Positions 8,679-17,924 are shown, numbered from the stretch's first letter. The stretch is 64,000 nt of DNA from AP-15 sp963736715 (GCA_963736715.1 CAVTQA010000052.1:1-64000), one strand, 5' to 3'. Numbers and translations: made by a program. The notes: generated by a model from the letters alone, not told the origin.

Positions 8679-9125
8679 ATGAGGCGACTAATCCTTACTG
8701 CGTCGGCTATCGCCCTCGGCGTCGGCCTGACTTGTGCCGGCGCCATTCCGGCAAATGCCTGGAGCCACCATGCCGCTATGCATTCACGCGCGACGCAAAT
8801 GTCTAGCGCCGCGGTCCGGGATATCCAGCAAAAGCTTCAGGCCGATAACCTTTACAGTGGAAAGATTGACGGGATGCTCGGACCACAGAGCCGCCGCGCT
8901 ATTGCAGACTACCAGAAGCAGAACGGTCTGCGCGTGACCGCCAACCTCGATCGGCAGACGAGGGATAGCCTGCTCGGTACAACGGGCACGGGTACTCCAC
9001 CGGCATCGACCACCCGCATGACCCCGGCTCCGAGCCAGGGCGGGGCAAACATTCCGGCCCCGCACCAGGGCGGAGCGAATTATCAATCCGCGCCGAGCGG
9101 CGGTAATTCAGCGACCGGCAGGTAG
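8679..9125 (+). CDS. Secreted peptidoglycan-binding domain protein
   Basis: This is a small exported protein with one PG_binding_1 domain. The start ATG 8679 has GGAGGT immediately upstream, which makes the earlier in-frame ATG 8661 unlikely. A signal peptide (RRLILTASAIALGVGLTC…ANA) is followed by AAVRDIQQKLQADNLYSGKI and DGMLGPQSRRAIADYQKQNG, the classic three-helix wall-binding repeat. The C-terminal 45 residues are Pro/Gly/Thr-rich with a repeated QGGAN motif and look disordered. It is probably periplasmic, holding to peptidoglycan. No enzyme domain is present. A strong terminator follows 20 bp after the stop. Confidence 0.85.
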   Translation: MRRLILTASAIALGVGLTCAGAIPANAWSHHAAMHSRATQMSSAAVRDIQQKLQADNLYSGKIDGMLGPQSRRAIADYQKQNGLRVTANLDRQTRDSLLGTTGTGTPPASTTRMTPAPSQGGANIPAPHQGGANYQSAPSGGNSATGR

Positions 9126-9144
9126 CTGCCCAGTCCCGTTCTCT

Positions 9145-9167
9145 GCGCCCCGCCTCGAGCGGGGCGC
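9145..9167 (+). terminator. Rho-independent terminator after the wall-binding gene
   Basis: A 9-bp perfect GC stem, GCGCCCCGC-ctcga-GCGGGGCGC, is followed by TCGTTTCTC. It lies 20 bp after the upstream stop codon. The T-tract is short, so bidirectional function is possible but unproven. The stretch from here to 9444 shows no credible gene. Confidence 0.7.
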
Positions 9168-9444
9168 TCGTTTCTCGCAGCAGAGGTGTGAAGCCCCCCG
9201 CTCAGCTTGTGGACGACGGGCCGCGGCTATTTGGGCCAGGTCAAGCGCGAGGTGGCCAGGTGGACCGCGCCATTTTAGCTAATCTCACGGATGACTTCTG
9301 GGAGGCGGACCCGGGCGCGCGCCGAGAAACGCCGGCCCAGCGCCATTCCCTTCGTTTCGTTTCCGGGGTCCGGGCACTACGAATTCCGCATCCCAACACC
9401 AGCTCGGCGTGCGGCCCGCGTGCAGCGTTTCGAGATTACAGTCA

Positions 9445-10617
9445 TTACGGAACCGCCATGTTGCCGATAGCCCCGGTGCAGCCGGGCGGCGGCGGGTACA
9501 TCTGCGTGATCCCGGCCGCCGCCCGCGTCGCGTACTGCACGTCGCCGATCTCGGTCACCTGGCCCGGGTCGGGGTATTGCGACCCGGCGGGATTGAGGCG
9601 GAAAGCCGCAAAAGGGTATGACCCATAGGGGGTTGGATTGCTTACCGGACCGCCGACAAAGACATTGTTGTTCCAGGTGTCGGGCGGCGAAGGATTGGCC
9701 ATGATTGAAGTCCCCGACCCGTAGGGGCCCGGCCCGATATACATGAACCAGTGCGTCGTCGTCGGGTCGTCGTCGATGAAGATATTGTTGTTGACCAGGA
9801 TTTGATAGACGAGCGCGGGGTTGTAGCCGCCTTCGAAGTCCGTCGCCCAGCCGGACTGCTGCTGTTGATTGCTGCCGACGCCCTTGACGAGCGTGTTATT
9901 GTCGAGGTGCGAGTCCATGCCGTTGCCGATGGCTTGCGCGAAATTGACCTCCTCGCTGTCTACAAAATAAGGATCCTGCGATCCCTTCAGCAGGTTGCGC
10001 GTGACGTTCGTGGTGATCGCGCGGCACTTGACTTCATGGCCGACCAGCTCCTGCTCGGAGATCGAATGGTCGATGCTAAAGGTCGAGCCGCCTTCGCCAA
10101 TGTAGATGTTGTGGCTGGGCCCGGCTGAGCCACCGCCGCGCGCAAAGTGCGAATTTCTGAATGGCATTATTGAAGGCCCCGTTGTTGCCAGTGATCAGGC
10201 CCATATTGCCGTCGTGGATATAGACGTTACGCAAGGTCACGTTGCCGAGCGCCGCATAGACCGCGCCCGACGGGGCTTGGTTAACCCAATCCGAGATCTC
10301 CAGATTGTCGATTGTCACAATATCGTTGGAGGCGCCCCAAAAAACGATCGTACCTTTGCCGTTGCAGCTAAAGGCCGGGCCGGGAAAATCGCTGCCGGGG
10401 CGATGTTGCCGACGAGATTGTTGGCCGAACCGGTTCCCGCAATGAACTGAAACGGCGTCACGCCGCCGCCGGCCGATTGTTGCACCCTCGGCAGCAACGT
10501 CTGAGCCAGGCTTCCTTGATGCGTGACGACGATCGGCACATTGAGTGTCGTCGAAGTCTGCGCGCCGGCTGAGGCGGCGAGCAGTATGGCGGCGAGATAG
10601 GCAATAAATTTCATCAT
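9445..10617 (-). pseudogene. Secreted right-handed beta-helix protein, two frameshifts
   Basis: This is a predicted exported pectate-lyase-like or surface beta-helix protein. It begins with a signal peptide (MKFIAYLAAILLAASAGAQT). The helix region reads in three pieces. The first runs to about 10385. A second frame carries CNGKGTIVFWGASNDIVTID, LRNVYIHDG and GLITGNNGAFNN. The first frame returns from about 10160 with RNSHFARGG, SHNIYIGEG and Asn-rich rungs such as LDNNTLV and ILVNNNIFID. Joining the pieces restores a continuous protein of about 390 aa, so two one-base indels (near 10385 and 10160) break it. Its start overlaps the stop of the upstream Ig-like gene by 4 bp (ATGA). The catalytic function is unknown. 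Confidence 0.7.
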
Positions 10618-11546
10618 TGTTGCGTCGCTATCAGTGTGATGTAATCGGTGATCGTGCTCAAATTGGGACCGATGCCGGGCCCGCTCGGGTTGACGATGAT
10701 GTTGCCGCTGGTGGGCGAGCCCGCCAGTGAGAAAATACCTCCGGCATCGAAATTCGGCGAACCAAAGCCGATTGTGCCGACAAAGGGCGATCCATCGCTC
10801 ATCGCCACCGTGTAGGTCGCCACGACCGCGCCGAGGGGGGTCGTGTCCGGCATTTGAGGGGTGCCCGGAGTCACGGCGATCATAGGTACGGGCGGCGGCG
10901 CGCCAGTGGCTCCCGTGATCGCCGCGCTGGTCGCGGCGAGGATAAAGGTGTTGTTGAGAAAGAACCTGACCTCGTATTGCCCCGCTTGCGCCGGCACAAC
11001 AAGGTGAACAGTCCCACCAGTGACGCCCGGTGCAGGCGGGACCGAATTACCTGCAGCGTCGGTCGAAAGCCATTTCCACGATGGCGGGTTGCTGCTGCCG
11101 GTGGGGGCGCCGACGGCATAGACGCCCAGCCAATCGCCCGGATTGCCCGGCCCGTTTGATACGGTGGCTGCGATTGTGGCCCCAGCCAATACCGTCACCG
11201 GGCCCGTAGAGCCGTTAATTTGGATTGAAGGCGATGGCGGCGGTGGCGGCGGTGGTGGTGGCGAAGCGGCCATCGCTATGTCGACCGTGAAGGTTGCCAA
11301 GCCAGTGAATATGGTACTCGATCCTATTGCGCGAATCCGGACTGAGTAGTATCCCGGCGCCGCCGGCACGCTCCACGCGGTCACCAGATTGTTGCCCGCG
11401 ATCGCGAAGTAACCGATAGACCCCTTCGTCAGAATATAATTGCACGGAATGACTGTCCCCGATGCGTCAGTCGTGGTTAAGACGCCGATAGCTGTTCCAG
11501 CTGGTACGCTGTTGCCAATGGTTAGATTGCTAATTGTGATCGCCAT
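10614..11546 (-). CDS. Surface protein with Ig-like/cadherin-like repeats and proline linker
   Basis: This is a 310-residue protein rich in Ala, Gly, Thr, Pro and beta-branched residues. It seems to consist of three beta-sandwich modules. The N-terminal module begins AITISNLTIGNSVPAGTAIG, a pattern seen in cadherin-like and calcium-binding repeats. A linker of nine prolines follows (about residues 95-105), then SIQINGSTGPVTVLAGATIAA and a third module with IAVTPGTPQMPDTTPLGAV. No N-terminal signal peptide is visible, so export would need a non-classical or type I route. It is translationally coupled (ATGA) to the beta-helix gene, suggesting a joint extracellular role. No defined family is recognised. 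Confidence 0.6.
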   Translation of the reverse strand: MAITISNLTIGNSVPAGTAIGVLTTTDASGTVIPCNYILTKGSIGYFAIAGNNLVTAWSVPAAPGYYSVRIRAIGSSTIFTGLATFTVDIAMAASPPPPPPPPPSPSIQINGSTGPVTVLAGATIAATVSNGPGNPGDWLGVYAVGAPTGSSNPPSWKWLSTDAAGNSVPPAPGVTGGTVHLVVPAQAGQYEVRFFLNNTFILAATSAAITGATGAPPPVPMIAVTPGTPQMPDTTPLGAVVATYTVAMSDGSPFVGTIGFGSPNFDAGGIFSLAGSPTSGNIIVNPSGPGIGPNLSTITDYITLIATQQ

Positions 11547-12053
11547 AAATCTCTCTCGTTAGATACAATGCGCGTCGTGCTATGTGACATTTGCCAGCTG
11601 GCGTCAGCGACGGATCGTCGTCCGACAGGCCAATCACGCTTAAGTATCGATGACAGGCGCCGGCGTGCTCCAGGCCTTGCCGCCGATGATCTCACAGGCC
11701 AATGGAAACTCAGGCGTTGCGGAGTTCTGAGGAACCGGCTCACGAGGCTAAACACCTATAGCCACCCCTCACGAATGGCATGTTCCCGGCGAGCCTCGGC
11801 ATACTGCTACGCGATCCGGGCGAACCAGCTCGCTCAGGTTACCGGACTCGCCACCTTGCCTAACTACGCCAAATATATCCTTTTATTCTGGATTTGTCAA
11901 TTTTAAAATTCTCATTAACATTGCGCGGCAGGAACGCCATAGAGCGGTTTGCAGCTAGCTTGCGGGGGGATATTCGAGCATCCAGAATGAACGAGTCGTG
12001 GCGGCGACAATCATCTCCGCAACGAGAGGAGATGAAACCGGGCAGCCTACGTA
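11547..12053. other. Intergenic region without a recognisable gene
   Basis: About 500 bp separate two minus-strand genes. The GC content drops toward 11870-11930. The longest plus-strand frame here has a scrambled Arg/Ser/Cys-rich composition and no family signature. I see no repeat, RNA or strong terminator. The region probably contains the promoter of the Ig-like/beta-helix pair near 11550-11600. Confidence 0.4.
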
Positions 12054-13103
12054 CTAGCCGACGGAGGCCATCGAACGGCGGCCGGCGCGCGGCCGCAGAC
12101 CGGGCGCCGGGCGCTCAAGCAGCACCTCGCGGCGAAAGCGCACGAGCCGCGCAGGCCGCCCACCCGTCGTGCCGCTGATCCCCCCGGTCTCTTCTACCAG
12201 GCCCTGCTGCTCGACGAGGCGCCTGAAATTCTGCTTGTGCAGCCGCACCCCCGACAGCGCCTCGACCGTGCGCTGCAGCTGCAGCAAGGTGAAAGCCGGC
12301 GGCATCAGCTCGAACACGACCGGACGATACTTGATCTTGCCGCGGAGCCGGCCAATTGCGGTTGCAAGTATGCGACGGTGGTCGGCCGCCATGGGCACCC
12401 CGAAGGTCGGGCAATCCTGTGACTGCAATGGGCGTCCCAGATCTCGCCAGCGCTCCTGGATGAGGTCCGCCTCGTAAAGCAGCTCATAGCGTTCGAGAAC
12501 GAGTTCCTCGTTCCAGGAAGCGGCAAAGGTGAGCCCGACCCGCTCCACGCGCAGCCGCCGCTCCGCTTCTGTCGCTGCCTGCCCCGCCCATGAACGAAGA
12601 CGCTCCTCGACCGGAGCGAGCGCCGCCGGCCTTCCGGAACGCCAATCCTCCCACGGGAAAAAGCGGTACCAATTGTGCCACAGCGCCTCGGCCGCTCCGC
12701 TCGGCCGCGCTTCGCGCACCAGTGCCAGATAGGCGACGGTTAGAGCCCGGCCCGGTCGCGTCTCACCCGTTTCGATGCGGTCACGGTCGCCAAAGGTGTA
12801 GAGCTGCTCTACATAGCCCAGCCTCTGGCTGGTCTGCCTCTCGACCCAGGCGCGCAGCCCGATCTCCAGCGTACGGTGCTCAACCTCCAGCGGGCCGGAG
12901 GGCAGCGCCTCGACCGGCTCACACCCGATGCGAACGGTCAGAACACGGGGCTCATCAATGGTCGCTGTTACGATAGCCGCGCTGAGCCTTATCGAGAGCG
13001 CAGCCCCACGGCTCTGCTCAGCGGCCATCTCGCCGGCGCTCAATGCGGCAACTTTTCCGGCGCTCCTTTGCATGCGTCGGGGATCGCCTCTGGAATGTAC
13101 CAA
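12054..13103 (-). CDS. NAD-biosynthesis regulator of the NadQ/NrtR type (COG4111-like)
   Basis: This is a predicted transcriptional regulator with a degenerate NUDIX-like N-terminal ligand domain and a C-terminal winged helix. Recognition rests on the C-terminal block: ILATAIGRLRGKIKYRPVVF, ELMPPAFTLLQLQRTVEALS, LHKQNFRRLVEQQGLVEETG and a final basic tail. This is characteristic of NrtR/NadQ proteins that sense ADP-ribose or NAD-related metabolites. The first half (LTVRIGCEPVEALPSGPL, LGYVEQLYTFGDRDR) matches the alphaproteobacterial NadQ group. The native start is uncertain: ATG at 13103 or 13073. No nadABC genes are near, so the target is distant or autoregulatory. Confidence 0.65.
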   Translation of the reverse strand: MVHSRGDPRRMQRSAGKVAALSAGEMAAEQSRGAALSIRLSAAIVTATIDEPRVLTVRIGCEPVEALPSGPLEVEHRTLEIGLRAWVERQTSQRLGYVEQLYTFGDRDRIETGETRPGRALTVAYLALVREARPSGAAEALWHNWYRFFPWEDWRSGRPAALAPVEERLRSWAGQAATEAERRLRVERVGLTFAASWNEELVLERYELLYEADLIQERWRDLGRPLQSQDCPTFGVPMAADHRRILATAIGRLRGKIKYRPVVFELMPPAFTLLQLQRTVEALSGVRLHKQNFRRLVEQQGLVEETGGISGTTGGRPARLVRFRREVLLERPAPGLRPRAGRRSMASVG

Positions 13104-13204
13104 CGCATCCTAGCACATCCCTATGTTATCAGACTGCGGCGATCATCCTCTCCGGTCCTCTGACTTTTTTCTTCGTTCATCGTCTCCCCCTACCGCGGCC
13201 TAAT

Positions 13205-13501
13205 TTACTGGTTACCGCAATTGCGATCGAGAACCGTTGTCACCTCGATCCCGCTGACAAAGGTTTTGGCGAAGGTTTGTCCCGGTGCCAGATTCAGCCG
13301 TACTCCTCAGGGGCTAATTGTCGTGGCGTGCAGCACGGTCCAGGAACCATTAGGGCCGCGCTGGAAGTTCTCGCAGGCGACTGGACCGTCGGAGTTGGAG
13401 ACGTTCTGCGCCATGACCGGATGCGCTGTTACGCAGCCGAAGAATACCGCTGCGGCAGCTGCAACGAGAGACCAGCCTATCTTTTGCGCGCGATGCGTCA
13501 T
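13205..13501 (-). pseudogene. Small secreted protein with internal TGA
   Basis: This is a small exported protein with a good start (ATG 13501, GGAGG 9 bases upstream). A signal peptide (KIGWSLVAAAAAVFFGC…VMAQ) is followed by a conserved-looking mature part, ACENFQRGPNGSWTVLHATT. At codon 65 (13307-13309) a TGA interrupts the frame after TISP. The same frame then continues sensibly as GVRLNLAPGQTFAKTFVSGI through VLDRNCGNQ to TAA at 13205. The two halves belong together, so this is a single nonsense change. The stop does not replace a Cys in a redox motif, so selenocysteine is unlikely. The function is unknown. Confidence 0.65.
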
Positions 13502-13596
13502 CGAGTTGACCTCCGTCATCGAATGTTCCAGCGGCCCGGCGAGGCAGGAGCCGCCGCCTGACCGAAGCAACGCCGGTGATTGCTTAGTCCGTTCCA

Positions 13597-15219
13597 TTGT
13601 ATGGTCGCAACTCTACAACAGGGAAAGATCATGCAGGACATCGCCCTGCGCTTGCGTTGATAAGCGCCATTTTTTTGCTTGCAGCCCCGCCGGCATTTGC
13701 GCAGAAGAGCGGCGGCGTGCTCAAATTCTTTCACCGCGACAGCCCGCCCAGCGGATCGATCCACGAGGAGGCGACGATCTGCGCGGTCGCGCCGTTCATG
13801 GGCGTCTTCAACAATCTCGTTCTGTTCAATCAGCACGAGAAACAGAACCGGCTCGACTTGATCGAGCCCGAACTCGCCGAGAGCTGGAAGTGGAACGACG
13901 ATTACACGCGGGTGAACTTTCGGTTGCGGCAAGGCGTCAAATGGCACGACGGCAAGCCGTTCACCGCGAACGACGTCAAATGCACCTGGGACATGCTGCT
14001 CGGCAAGTCCGGCGAAAAACTTCGTCTCAATCCACGCAAGGCCTGGTATCGCAACCTCGACGAGGTCACGGTCGATGGCGATTCCGGGGTCACTTTCGTG
14101 CTGAAGCGGCCACAGCCGGCATTCTTGATGCTGCTCGCGACCGGCATGTCGCCGGTCTACCCTTGCCACGTGCCGGCGCGCGATATGCGCACGCATCCGA
14201 TCGGCACGGGCCCCTTCAAATTCGTCGAGTTCCAGCCGAACGATTACATACGATTTGCGAAGAACCCGGATTACTGGAAGCCGGGCCGGCCTTATCTCGA
14301 CGGTATCGAATGGACGATCGTCCCGAACCGCTCGACGCAGACGCTCGCCTTTATCGCAGGCAAGTTCGACATGACCTTTCCCTACGAGGTCACGGTGCAG
14401 TCGATGCGGGACATCAAGAGCCAGGTTCCTGAGGCGATCTGCGAACTGACACCAACGCCGTTCGCGATAAACCTGCTCGTCAATCGCGAGGCGCCGGCCT
14501 TCAACGACCCCGAAATTCGCCGAGCCATGCAATTGGCCATCGATCGCAAAAGCTTCATCGACATTCTCGCCGAAGGCCAGGGAGACATCAGCGGTGCGAT
14601 GCAGCCGCCGCCCGGAGGACTATGGGGCCTGCCGCCCGAAATTCTCCAGATTTTGCCCGGTTACGGTCCGGATGTGCGGGCCAACCGCGCCGAGGCTCGC
14701 AAATTGATGGAAAAGCACGGCTACGAGCCCGAGCATCGGCTCCCGATCAAGGTCGCAACGCGCAATATCGCTCAATACCGTGACCCGGCGGTGATCCTGA
14801 TCGACCAGATGAAGGAGTTCCACATCGACGGCGAGCTCGACACTGTCGAAACCGTCAACTGGTTCCCGAAGATCGCCCGCAAGGACTTCATGGTCGGCGC
14901 CAATTTATCGGGCTCGGGGGTCGACGACCCGGACGCCTATTTCTACGAGCATTATGCCTGCGGCTCCGAGCGAAATTACACGAATTACTGCAATCCCGAG
15001 CTCGAAAAAATGTACGAGCAGCGGTCAGTCGAGCCCGACCAGGAAAAGCGCAAGCTGGTCTGGGAGATCGACCGGCAGCTGCAGGGGGATGCGGCCCGCC
15101 CGATCATCTATCAATACCGCCTCGGCACCTGCCGTTACCCGCGCGCGCACGGGGTCACTGTGATGGTCAACAGTATCTTCAACGGCTGGCGTTTCGACGA
15201 CGCCTGGCTCGAGCAATAG
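13597..15219 (+). CDS. Peptide-type ABC transporter substrate-binding protein (SBP family 5)
   Basis: This is a periplasmic solute-binding protein of the DppA/OppA group. A signal sequence (ALALISAIFLLAAPPAFAQ) is followed by GGVLKFF, the LAESWKWNDDYTRVNFRLRQ block, GVKWHDGKPFTANDVKCTWD, HPIGTGPFKFVEFQPNDYI and the C-terminal lobe ending NGWRFDDAWLEQ. The start is uncertain. The TTG at 13597 has no ribosome-binding site, while ATG 13631 after AGGGAAAG is in another frame, so a one-base indel near 13650 is possible. No permease or ATPase genes lie next to it. The CaiB-type CoA-transferase gene starts 49 bp downstream and is probably cotranscribed, hinting at import of an acid or peptide that is then activated as a CoA ester. 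Confidence 0.85.
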   Translation: MYGRNSTTGKDHAGHRPALALISAIFLLAAPPAFAQKSGGVLKFFHRDSPPSGSIHEEATICAVAPFMGVFNNLVLFNQHEKQNRLDLIEPELAESWKWNDDYTRVNFRLRQGVKWHDGKPFTANDVKCTWDMLLGKSGEKLRLNPRKAWYRNLDEVTVDGDSGVTFVLKRPQPAFLMLLATGMSPVYPCHVPARDMRTHPIGTGPFKFVEFQPNDYIRFAKNPDYWKPGRPYLDGIEWTIVPNRSTQTLAFIAGKFDMTFPYEVTVQSMRDIKSQVPEAICELTPTPFAINLLVNREAPAFNDPEIRRAMQLAIDRKSFIDILAEGQGDISGAMQPPPGGLWGLPPEILQILPGYGPDVRANRAEARKLMEKHGYEPEHRLPIKVATRNIAQYRDPAVILIDQMKEFHIDGELDTVETVNWFPKIARKDFMVGANLSGSGVDDPDAYFYEHYACGSERNYTNYCNPELEKMYEQRSVEPDQEKRKLVWEIDRQLQGDAARPIIYQYRLGTCRYPRAHGVTVMVNSIFNGWRFDDAWLEQ

Positions 15220-15268
15220 GCGCTGCCGGCCATGCCACGCAGCGTGCGGCCGTTCGAGGCGCACTGAA

Positions 15269-17440
15269 ATGTCATTGCTGCAAGGCGTGCGGGTCGTTCA
15301 AATCGGCGAGGGCTTGGCTGCCGCCGTTTGCGGGCGTCTCTTCGCCGATATCAGGGCTGCTGTCAGCTGCGTCGATCCCGACATGTCGACGCCTCTCGCG
15401 GCCTATCTCAATCATGGCAAGTCCGTCGTCGCCAATGATGTTGCGGCGGGCCGCAATGCGATCACAGCCGCCGACTTGATCGTCTGTGAGGGCCGCCCCC
15501 AACAGCTTCGCGCTTTGCAATACGACGCCGACAGTCTCCGCCGTCTCAATGCGACCGCAGCGCTGGTGTACATCTCGCCGTTTGGACAGACCGGACCAAA
15601 GGCCAACGATCGGGCGACCGACCTGACGCTGTTCTTTGCGAGTGGCATTGCCCGGTTGCTGACAGGACAGGTCGACGATCTCTCGGAAGCGCCGATCCGT
15701 CCGGTCGGCGTACAATCCGCTTTTATCGGCGGCCTCGCCGCCGCCTGCGCCGGCATGCACGCGGTACTGGTCCCGGCAGGCGCGGTCGTCGATGTCTCGA
15801 TCGAGGAAGCGCTGGCGACTTTGGCCATCGCCGAGCTGGCGCGAGCAGGGCTCACCGGGAAAACCCGCCCGCGCAAGCGCGAGGCGGACGGCAACGGGGC
15901 TACGGTGACTATCCTGCCGGCATTTGACGGGTATGTCGCGATCTCGCCCCGCGAAGATCGCCAGTGGGCGTCGTGGCTCTCGGTGATGGGTTTGCCCGAG
16001 TGGGGCAATGACCCGCGCTTCGCCACCAAGCCCGACAGGGTTGCCAACTGGGACGCGCTCCATGCGCTGATGTCTGCGTGGAGCCGCCAATACGGCAAGC
16101 AATGGATCGCCGATCGCGCGCAGGCCGCTCATGTGCCGAGCTTTCCGCTGCGCCAGCCGGCGGAACAGTTCAACTCCCCGCAGCTCGAGCACCGCAAGTT
16201 CTGGAGGAAGATCGGGCTCGGGGGACGGACGGTCAAGGCTCCGGGGTCTCCGTTCGGGCTGCGGGTCACCACCGCCAGCAGCAATTCGGGCGACCGCAGA
16301 GCGGGGCCGATGCCCCTCTCGGGCATTCGCGTCCTGGATTTCAGCTGGGTCATCGCTGGCCCGACGGCGACGCGCTATCTCGCAGCGATGGGCGCCGAAA
16401 TCATCAAGGTCGAGGCGCCCGGACGCGGCGACCCCGGTCGTGCCTCGGAGCTGCACACGGTTCTCGGCCAGGCGAAACGAAGCATCGTCCTCGACCTGAA
16501 AAGGCCGGAAGCGGTCGCGATCGCGCGAGCGCTCGCCGCGCGCTCAGACGTCGCCGTCGAAAATTTCGCTACCGGCGTCATGGACAGGCTGGGCCTCGGC
16601 GCCGACGATCTGCAGGCCCTCAACCCGGATCTGCTCTATGTCTCGGCCTCGGGCCTCGGCCGCACCGGGCCGGAAGCGCGAGCGGTGGCTTACGGCACTT
16701 TGCTGCAGTGTTACGCCGGTTTCGCCGGGCTTAATCGCCACCCCGATATTCCGCCACGGGTCGGGCTCGCCTGGCTCGACCCGATGTGCGGGCTGATGCT
16801 CGCTTTCATTGTCGCCGCTGGGCTGTGGCACCGGCGGCGGACCGGCAATGTCACTCGGGTCGATTTCTCGATGATCGAAGCGATGCTGTGGACCATGGCC
16901 GAACCGCTGCTGGAAACCCAGATCGCGGCCCCGCCGGAGCCGCGCGCAAACAATTCCGCTCATTACACCCCGCACGGCGTCTACCGCTGTGCGGGCGAGG
17001 ACGAATGGATCAGCATCGTCACGACCACCGACGCGGAGTGGCGAAACCTGTGCGCGGTCGTACCGGGCCTGGCCTCGATGGCCGAACTCGGATTTGGCGA
17101 GCGGCAGCAACGCCATAATGCGATAGACCAGGCGCTCGCCGCATGGCTGCGCCGCAAACCCGCCACGGCCGCCGAGGCCAAGTTGTTGCGCACCGGTATC
17201 CCAGCGGCGGCGCTCGCCAATTCCCGAGACCTCGTCAACAGCAATCACCTCAAGGAGCGCGGGTTCTGGGAACCTTACGGCGCCGGCGCTCTGCCCGGCC
17301 TGCCATGGCATGCAAGCTTCGGGCGGATATCCGGATCCGCGCCGCAGCTCGGCGCCGATACCGACACCGTCCTCAGAGAGGTGCTCGACCTCTCCGCCGA
17401 CGAGATCGCCGCGCTGCACAGATCGGGCGCGCTCGGATAG
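15269..17440 (+). CDS. Type III CoA-transferase (CaiB/BaiF), tandem-domain fusion
   Basis: This is a cytoplasmic CoA-transferase that moves CoA between carboxylic acids. The 723 residues hold two family III domains. The first (about 1-330) is divergent, with LLQGVRVVQIGEGLAAAVCG and a VDVSIEEALATL segment. The second (about 345-720) is canonical: PLSGIRVLDFSWVIAGPTAT, GAEIIKVEAPGRGDPGR, LDLKRPEAVAIARALAARSD, VYVSASGLGRTGPEARAVAY-like text and VDFSMIEAMLW, where the Asp is the expected catalytic residue. Most homologues are single-domain dimers, so the fusion would form an internal pseudo-dimer. The gene follows the solute-binding protein by 49 bp. The substrate is unknown. Confidence 0.88.
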   Translation: MSLLQGVRVVQIGEGLAAAVCGRLFADIRAAVSCVDPDMSTPLAAYLNHGKSVVANDVAAGRNAITAADLIVCEGRPQQLRALQYDADSLRRLNATAALVYISPFGQTGPKANDRATDLTLFFASGIARLLTGQVDDLSEAPIRPVGVQSAFIGGLAAACAGMHAVLVPAGAVVDVSIEEALATLAIAELARAGLTGKTRPRKREADGNGATVTILPAFDGYVAISPREDRQWASWLSVMGLPEWGNDPRFATKPDRVANWDALHALMSAWSRQYGKQWIADRAQAAHVPSFPLRQPAEQFNSPQLEHRKFWRKIGLGGRTVKAPGSPFGLRVTTASSNSGDRRAGPMPLSGIRVLDFSWVIAGPTATRYLAAMGAEIIKVEAPGRGDPGRASELHTVLGQAKRSIVLDLKRPEAVAIARALAARSDVAVENFATGVMDRLGLGADDLQALNPDLLYVSASGLGRTGPEARAVAYGTLLQCYAGFAGLNRHPDIPPRVGLAWLDPMCGLMLAFIVAAGLWHRRRTGNVTRVDFSMIEAMLWTMAEPLLETQIAAPPEPRANNSAHYTPHGVYRCAGEDEWISIVTTTDAEWRNLCAVVPGLASMAELGFGERQQRHNAIDQALAAWLRRKPATAAEAKLLRTGIPAAALANSRDLVNSNHLKERGFWEPYGAGALPGLPWHASFGRISGSAPQLGADTDTVLREVLDLSADEIAALHRSGALG

Positions 17441-17454
17441 GCGTTTAGTCGGGG

Positions 17455-17901
17455 TCACGAAAGCGCGCGCAGGTCGGCGCGCAGCCGATCGGGGGTGGGC
17501 CCAGCCAGTAGATGCTCGATCTCTGCGTGGGTTCGCCGCCACGCCGGAACGGCAGCCCTCAGCAAAGCTCGGCCCGCCGGCGTCAAGGCTAACCGGCGGG
17601 TTCGCTTGTCGGCATCGTCAACCGTCACGGCTATCAGGCCGCGGCGTTCGAGCGGCTTGAGATTGGCGGTCAAAGTAGTGCGGTCCATCGCCAGCAGGGC
17701 AGACACACTGCCAATGTTTGCCGCCTCGGGGCGATTTAGCGACATCAGCAGCGAGAACTGCCCGCTGGTCAGGCCCAACGGCCGCAGCGCCGCGTCGAAG
17801 CGCCGCGCGACTGCCCGTGCCGCCCGCTGCAAATGCAGGCACAGGCAAGTGTCGCGCACCTCGAGCGTGATCTCGAAAGGCGGATCATCGCACTTTGACA
17901 T
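17455..17901 (-). CDS. MarR-family transcriptional regulator
   Basis: This is a 148-residue winged-helix regulator of the MarR/SlyA family. The expected order is present: the dimer helix (CLCLHLQRAARAVARRFDAA), LTSGQFSLLMSL, the recognition helix around LAMDRTTLTANLKPLERRGL, the wing IAVTVDDADKRTRRLALTPAG and a C-terminal dimer helix. It is divergently transcribed from the MoaD-like and beta-propeller genes. A perfect 12-bp palindrome lies between them, 11 bases upstream of its start codon, a likely operator for autorepression and for control of the divergent pair. The ligand is unknown. Confidence 0.88.
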   Translation of the reverse strand: MSKCDDPPFEITLEVRDTCLCLHLQRAARAVARRFDAALRPLGLTSGQFSLLMSLNRPEAANIGSVSALLAMDRTTLTANLKPLERRGLIAVTVDDADKRTRRLALTPAGRALLRAAVPAWRRTHAEIEHLLAGPTPDRLRADLRALS

Positions 17902-17912
17902 GGCCTATAAAT

Positions 17913-17924
17913 GTTGATATCAAC
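17913..17924. promoter_or_regulatory. Candidate MarR operator palindrome
   Basis: GTTGATATCAAC is a perfect 12-bp dyad in the 49-bp gap between the divergent marR-type and moaD-like genes. Its size and position are typical of a MarR dimer site that would block both promoters. Confidence 0.6.

Noticed and set aside
11568..11906. 112-codon frame in the 11.5-12 kb gap
   Set aside because: It has no ribosome-binding site, no family pattern and scrambled Arg/Ser/Cys content.
13307..13309. Selenocysteine at the second in-frame TGA
   Set aside because: The TGA follows TISP in a non-redox context and is not part of a U-x-x-C or similar motif; a nonsense change is simpler.
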